A DNA stretch of 64,000 bases from DATKDP01 sp035546335 (GTDB lineage Bacteria > Acidobacteriota > Thermoanaerobaculia > Gp7-AA8). Every line of letters begins with the position of its first letter. The first letter of the stretch is position 1. Positions 61,305-64,000 of the stretch are shown one piece after another. The DNA lies in the NCBI GenBank assembly GCA_035546335.1, contig DATKDP010000002.1:28391-92390 (forward strand). Reading direction: 5' to 3'. The notes below the pieces were generated by a model. The model was not told the DNA's origin. It ran no database searches and saw only the letters and a list, made by a program, of their open reading frames with translations. The translations under genes and the position numbers were made by a program.

Positions 61305-62560
61305 GATTCCTGACTCGCCTCCGTGCCGTCGGCCCCGAAGCGCCGGATCATCGGGCCGATCGTCAGACCCTGCACGACGATCGAGAAGATGACGACGGCG
61401 TAGGTGATGGCCAGGACGACGTCGCGCTCGGGGCCGGACGGAATCGACAGGGCGAGCGCGACGGAGATCCCGCCGCGAAGTCCTCCCCAGGTGAGGATTC
61501 GAACCGCCCCGGGCGAAAATGGCCGGAACCTTCGCAGCAGGCGAACGGGAATTCCGACGGCGATGAAGCGAGCGAGCAGAACGACGGGGATCAGAAGCGC
61601 ACCGGCCAGCAGGTACCGCTCGGTGAACGTCAGGATCAGCACTTCGAGCCCGAGAAGAAGAAAGAGGATCGCATTGAGAATCTCGTCGACGAGCTCCCAG
61701 AAGGTGTCGAGGTGCTCGCGCGTCCGGTCGGACATCGCGAGGCGTCGTCCCTGGTTGCCGATCATGAGGCCGGCGACGACGATGGCGATCGGTCCCGACA
61801 GATGGAGCGCCATCGCCAGCGCGTAGCCTCCGGTGACGAGAGCGAGGGTGATCAGGACTTCGACCTGGTAGTTGTCGACGCTCTTGAGCATTCGGTAGGC
61901 GATGTAGCCGATGGCGATTCCAAAGAGTGCGCCTCCCACGGTCTCCTGGCCCAGGAGGGCGAGGATGTGTCCGGCCGTCACCTCGACGGATCCCGTCGCC
62001 ACCTCGAGCAGCACGAGAAACACGACCACGCCCACGCCATCGTTGAACAGCGACTCTCCTGCGATCTTCGTTTCCAGCGTTTTCGGTGCGTTGGCCTTGC
62101 GGAGAATTCCGAGAACGGCGATCGGATCGGTCGGCGAGATGAGCGCGCCGAACAGCAGGCAGTAGACGAGCGGAATCGGCATTCCCGCCGCTCCGAGGAT
62201 CCACCAGCCGCCGAAGCCGATGATCGCAGTCGAGATCAGAAGCCCGATCGTCGCCAGGGTGGCGATGACCCACTTCTGCTCGGCGAGATCGTTGAGGTTG
62301 ATGTGCAGCGCTCCGGCGAAGAGAAGAAAGCTGAGCATTCCATGCAGCAGCGTCTCGTCGAAGTCGATGCTCTGCAGCATGATCTCGACCTCGTCGGTGA
62401 AGTCGGGGCCGAACGTTCCGACGAGGATCAGCGCGAACGACATCGCCAGCGCGATCAACATCACGCCGATCGTCACCGGAAGCCGGATGAAGCGGTGATT
62501 GACATAGCTGAAGACGGCCGCCAGTGTGACCAGGATTGCGATGATGTTGACGATGCTCAT
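61301..62560 (-). CDS. cation:proton antiporter, CPA1 family (NhaP-like)
   Basis: A 419-residue membrane protein with about twelve helices. CPA1 signatures are LISPTDPIAVLGILR and GESLFNDGVGVVVFLVLLE with the Asn-Asp ion-binding pair, and RGGISVALALSIPSG near the end. It would exchange sodium or potassium for protons. It is the first gene of a coupled pair with the YpdA-like gene. GAGCCCCGAGCC repeats (62562-62579) lie between it and the M20 gene upstream. Confidence 0.92.
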   Translation of the reverse strand: MSIVNIIAILVTLAAVFSYVNHRFIRLPVTIGVMLIALAMSFALILVGTFGPDFTDEVEIMLQSIDFDETLLHGMLSFLLFAGALHINLNDLAEQKWVIATLATIGLLISTAIIGFGGWWILGAAGMPIPLVYCLLFGALISPTDPIAVLGILRKANAPKTLETKIAGESLFNDGVGVVVFLVLLEVATGSVEVTAGHILALLGQETVGGALFGIAIGYIAYRMLKSVDNYQVEVLITLALVTGGYALAMALHLSGPIAIVVAGLMIGNQGRRLAMSDRTREHLDTFWELVDEILNAILFLLLGLEVLILTFTERYLLAGALLIPVVLLARFIAVGIPVRLLRRFRPFSPGAVRILTWGGLRGGISVALALSIPSGPERDVVLAITYAVVIFSIVVQGLTIGPMIRRFGADGTEASQES

Positions 62561-62578
62561 GAGCCCCGAGCCCCGAGC

Positions 62579-63877
62579 CTAATCCCTGGTCAACCGATAG
62601 ATCAGCAACGCGGTGCGTTTGATCTGGCGCGGAAGTGTCGCGAGGTCGATCGTCTCATCGGGTGTGTGCGCTCCGGTGCCGGTAGCACCGAGCCCGTCGA
62701 GACTGTCGGCGAGCGAGGCGATGAACGAGATATCGCCCGCGCCGCGCGCTCCCGGGTCGTAGGCTGACACTTCTCCCAGACCGAGGGCGCGACTGACGCG
62801 ATCGAGATGAGCGAGCAGGGCGTAGTTACCGTCGGTGGGAGACATCGGGGGATATGCGTCATGGAAGGTGAGCGCCGCGGAGGTTTTCGGCAGATTGCGA
62901 GTAACGATCGATTGCATCCGCTCTTTCGCGGCGTCGCGCTGCGCCTCCGAGATGAAACGCAGATCACCCTCGGCGATGACGCGCTGCGGTATGACGTTCG
63001 TCTTTCCCCAGGCGGAGCCTCGCTTGGCAGCCTCGTCGAGCTCCGCCTCCGTTCCGCCGACGATCACACTGGCGTTGAACGTCAGGTATTGCTCACCTTT
63101 CAGCTCGTCGTGAAAGGTGTTGAGAATCCGCGCCGCTTCGTAAATCGCTCCGCTGCCGCGGTTCTGCCCGAAGATGCCGGAGGAGTGCCCTGTCGCTCCG
63201 CTGGCCTCGAGGCGCCATGTCGTGACACCGCGCCGGGCGACGACCGCCGTGTTGCCAACTGCGGTTTCGAAGGCGAGCGCGACATCGCTTCGCTTCGCGG
63301 CATCGACGAGCGGCTTGCGGGCTGTCTCCTTCGGGTCGCCGACATCTTCCTCGTCTCCGGTGAAGACGACGATGATCTGCCGGTCGCGCAGTGCTCCGGC
63401 ATCGTGCAGAGCCTTCAGGGCGTGGAGGATGACGACATTGCCTCCCTTCATGTCGTTGGTTCCCGGTCCGCTGGCGACGGTTCCATCGCGACTCCAGGAG
63501 GCTCCCTCGAGGACGGTGTCGAGATGGCCGATCAATAGAATCCGTTTTCCTCGCCGCCCGCGATGCTCGGCGATCAGATGCCCGGCGCGTCGCATCTCAG
63601 TCGGCATCTCCGCCCAGGAGGTCTCGAATCCGATCTTCGCGAGCTCCGAGGCGAAGCCCTCTCCTGCGCGGCGGACGCCGTCGAGATTCTGCGTCGCGCT
63701 GGGGATGTCGACGACATGCTGGAGAAAGGCGACTACCTCGTCGATCTGTTTGTCGACATTCGCGACGATGCGGCGCTCTTCGCGCCCGAGCGTATCGGTG
63801 CTCGCTGTCGCACAGGAGATGGAGAGAAGAACGCCGAGAATCAGGAAGAGGGTCGAACGAACAGATGGTGCTGTCAT
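62579..63877 (-). CDS. exported M20 family metallopeptidase
   Basis: A 432-residue peptidase. The ATG at 63877 gives a lipoprotein-type signal (MTAPSVRSTLFLILGVLLSI then SC). The dinuclear zinc site is visible: LLIGHLDTVL (His, Asp), GTNDMKGG (bridging Asp), VVFTGDEEDVG (catalytic Glu and ligand Glu). The dimerisation domain (about 205-315, ATGHSSGIFG) is intact, which fits the CPG2/ArgE-like M20A group. It would act in the periplasm on a peptide or N-acyl amino acid. A longer frame to 63907 adds ten residues and no motif. Confidence 0.92.
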   Translation of the reverse strand: MTAPSVRSTLFLILGVLLSISCATASTDTLGREERRIVANVDKQIDEVVAFLQHVVDIPSATQNLDGVRRAGEGFASELAKIGFETSWAEMPTEMRRAGHLIAEHRGRRGKRILLIGHLDTVLEGASWSRDGTVASGPGTNDMKGGNVVILHALKALHDAGALRDRQIIVVFTGDEEDVGDPKETARKPLVDAAKRSDVALAFETAVGNTAVVARRGVTTWRLEASGATGHSSGIFGQNRGSGAIYEAARILNTFHDELKGEQYLTFNASVIVGGTEAELDEAAKRGSAWGKTNVIPQRVIAEGDLRFISEAQRDAAKERMQSIVTRNLPKTSAALTFHDAYPPMSPTDGNYALLAHLDRVSRALGLGEVSAYDPGARGAGDISFIASLADSLDGLGATGTGAHTPDETIDLATLPRQIKRTALLIYRLTRD

Positions 63878-63903
63878 GCTGCCAAGGATACCAGCCGACG
63901 CCG

Positions 63904-63957
63904 TCATCCTCGGCTCGAAAAAAGCGAGGGGAGAGCGGGCGTCCCGCGCCCGCCCCC
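63904..63957. repeat. fragments of repeat families A and D at the right edge
   Basis: GTCATCCTCGGCTCG resembles the outer end of repeat A, and GGGAGAGCGGGCGTCCC plus GCGCCCGCCCC (63929-63957) is a full repeat D. CTTGCCGATCGCA further on (63978-63990) matches part of the repeat A core. The window ends before more can be read. Confidence 0.7.
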
Positions 63958-64000
63958 TTCAAGAATCTGCGGCGACTTGCCGATCGCATGCAGCACCAGG

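Noticed and set aside
61305..62273. Extension of the YpdA-like frame by 323 residues upstream
   Set aside because: It is a shadow of the CPA1 antiporter; the FAD-binding loop starts right after the GTG at 61304.

Overview
The window is GC-rich DNA from a Gram-negative-type bacterium. Exported lipoproteins, a YcbB-like L,D-transpeptidase, Ser/Thr kinases with zinc ribbons, an ECF sigma factor paired with a kinase, paired M16 peptidases and a DUF885 protein together suggest an uncultured Acidobacteriota (Thermoanaerobaculia-like) or close relative. That placement is inference; no rRNA or tRNA gene was seen. The DNA is chromosomal, with no prophage, IS transposase or CRISPR array recognised.

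Layout. 1-8 kb: the end of a sugar-nucleotide decarboxylase gene, then purA, hutH, cysteine dioxygenase, a GNAT, a Uma2 protein and kbl. 7-12 kb: an exported M16 peptidase pair (one catalytic, one without the zinc motif), then a fatty-acid-hydroxylase-like protein and a HAD phosphatase. 12-18 kb: a SEC-C protein with a triple C-terminal repeat, a hybrid histidine kinase, a glycosyltransferase, a putP remnant and Ada. 18-27 kb: a nitrogen/redox block made of a Crp/Fnr regulator, the RIC iron-sulfur repair protein and a tightly coupled six-gene operon (cytochrome-like membrane protein, molybdopterin oxidoreductase, four-cluster ferredoxin, Rieske protein, small membrane protein, TDT transporter). 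27-32 kb: an XRE regulator divergent from a 1301-residue CheB-CheR-PAS-GAF histidine kinase. 32-42 kb: membrane spermidine-synthase-like protein, SGNH hydrolase, exported MsrA, response regulator, NhaC antiporter and DUF885. 41.7-43.9 kb: an ECF sigma factor, then a protein fusing a zinc anti-sigma motif, an O6-alkylguanine alkyltransferase and an Ada-type zinc domain, then a PP2C phosphatase. 44-49 kb: exported flavodoxin-like protein, a frameshifted sorbosone/glucose dehydrogenase, an L,D-transpeptidase and a rhodanese. 49-55 kb: a Ser/Thr kinase operon with exported TPR proteins. 55-64 kb: intradiol dioxygenase, YefM-YoeB, an ECF sigma plus Ser/Thr kinase pair, a YpdA-like reductase, a CPA1 antiporter and an M20 peptidase.

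Two themes stand out. First, the sigma/anti-sigma-alkyltransferase operon has the architecture expected of an alkylation-sensing sigma switch and is the best candidate here for an undescribed system. Second, the intergenic regions carry at least five families of short dispersed repeats. Several copies end genes: one lies where a DUF3368 toxin is cut short and also supplies the C-terminus of the transporter facing it. Remnants of at least two more small two-gene modules lie nearby, so accessory modules appear to be decaying here.
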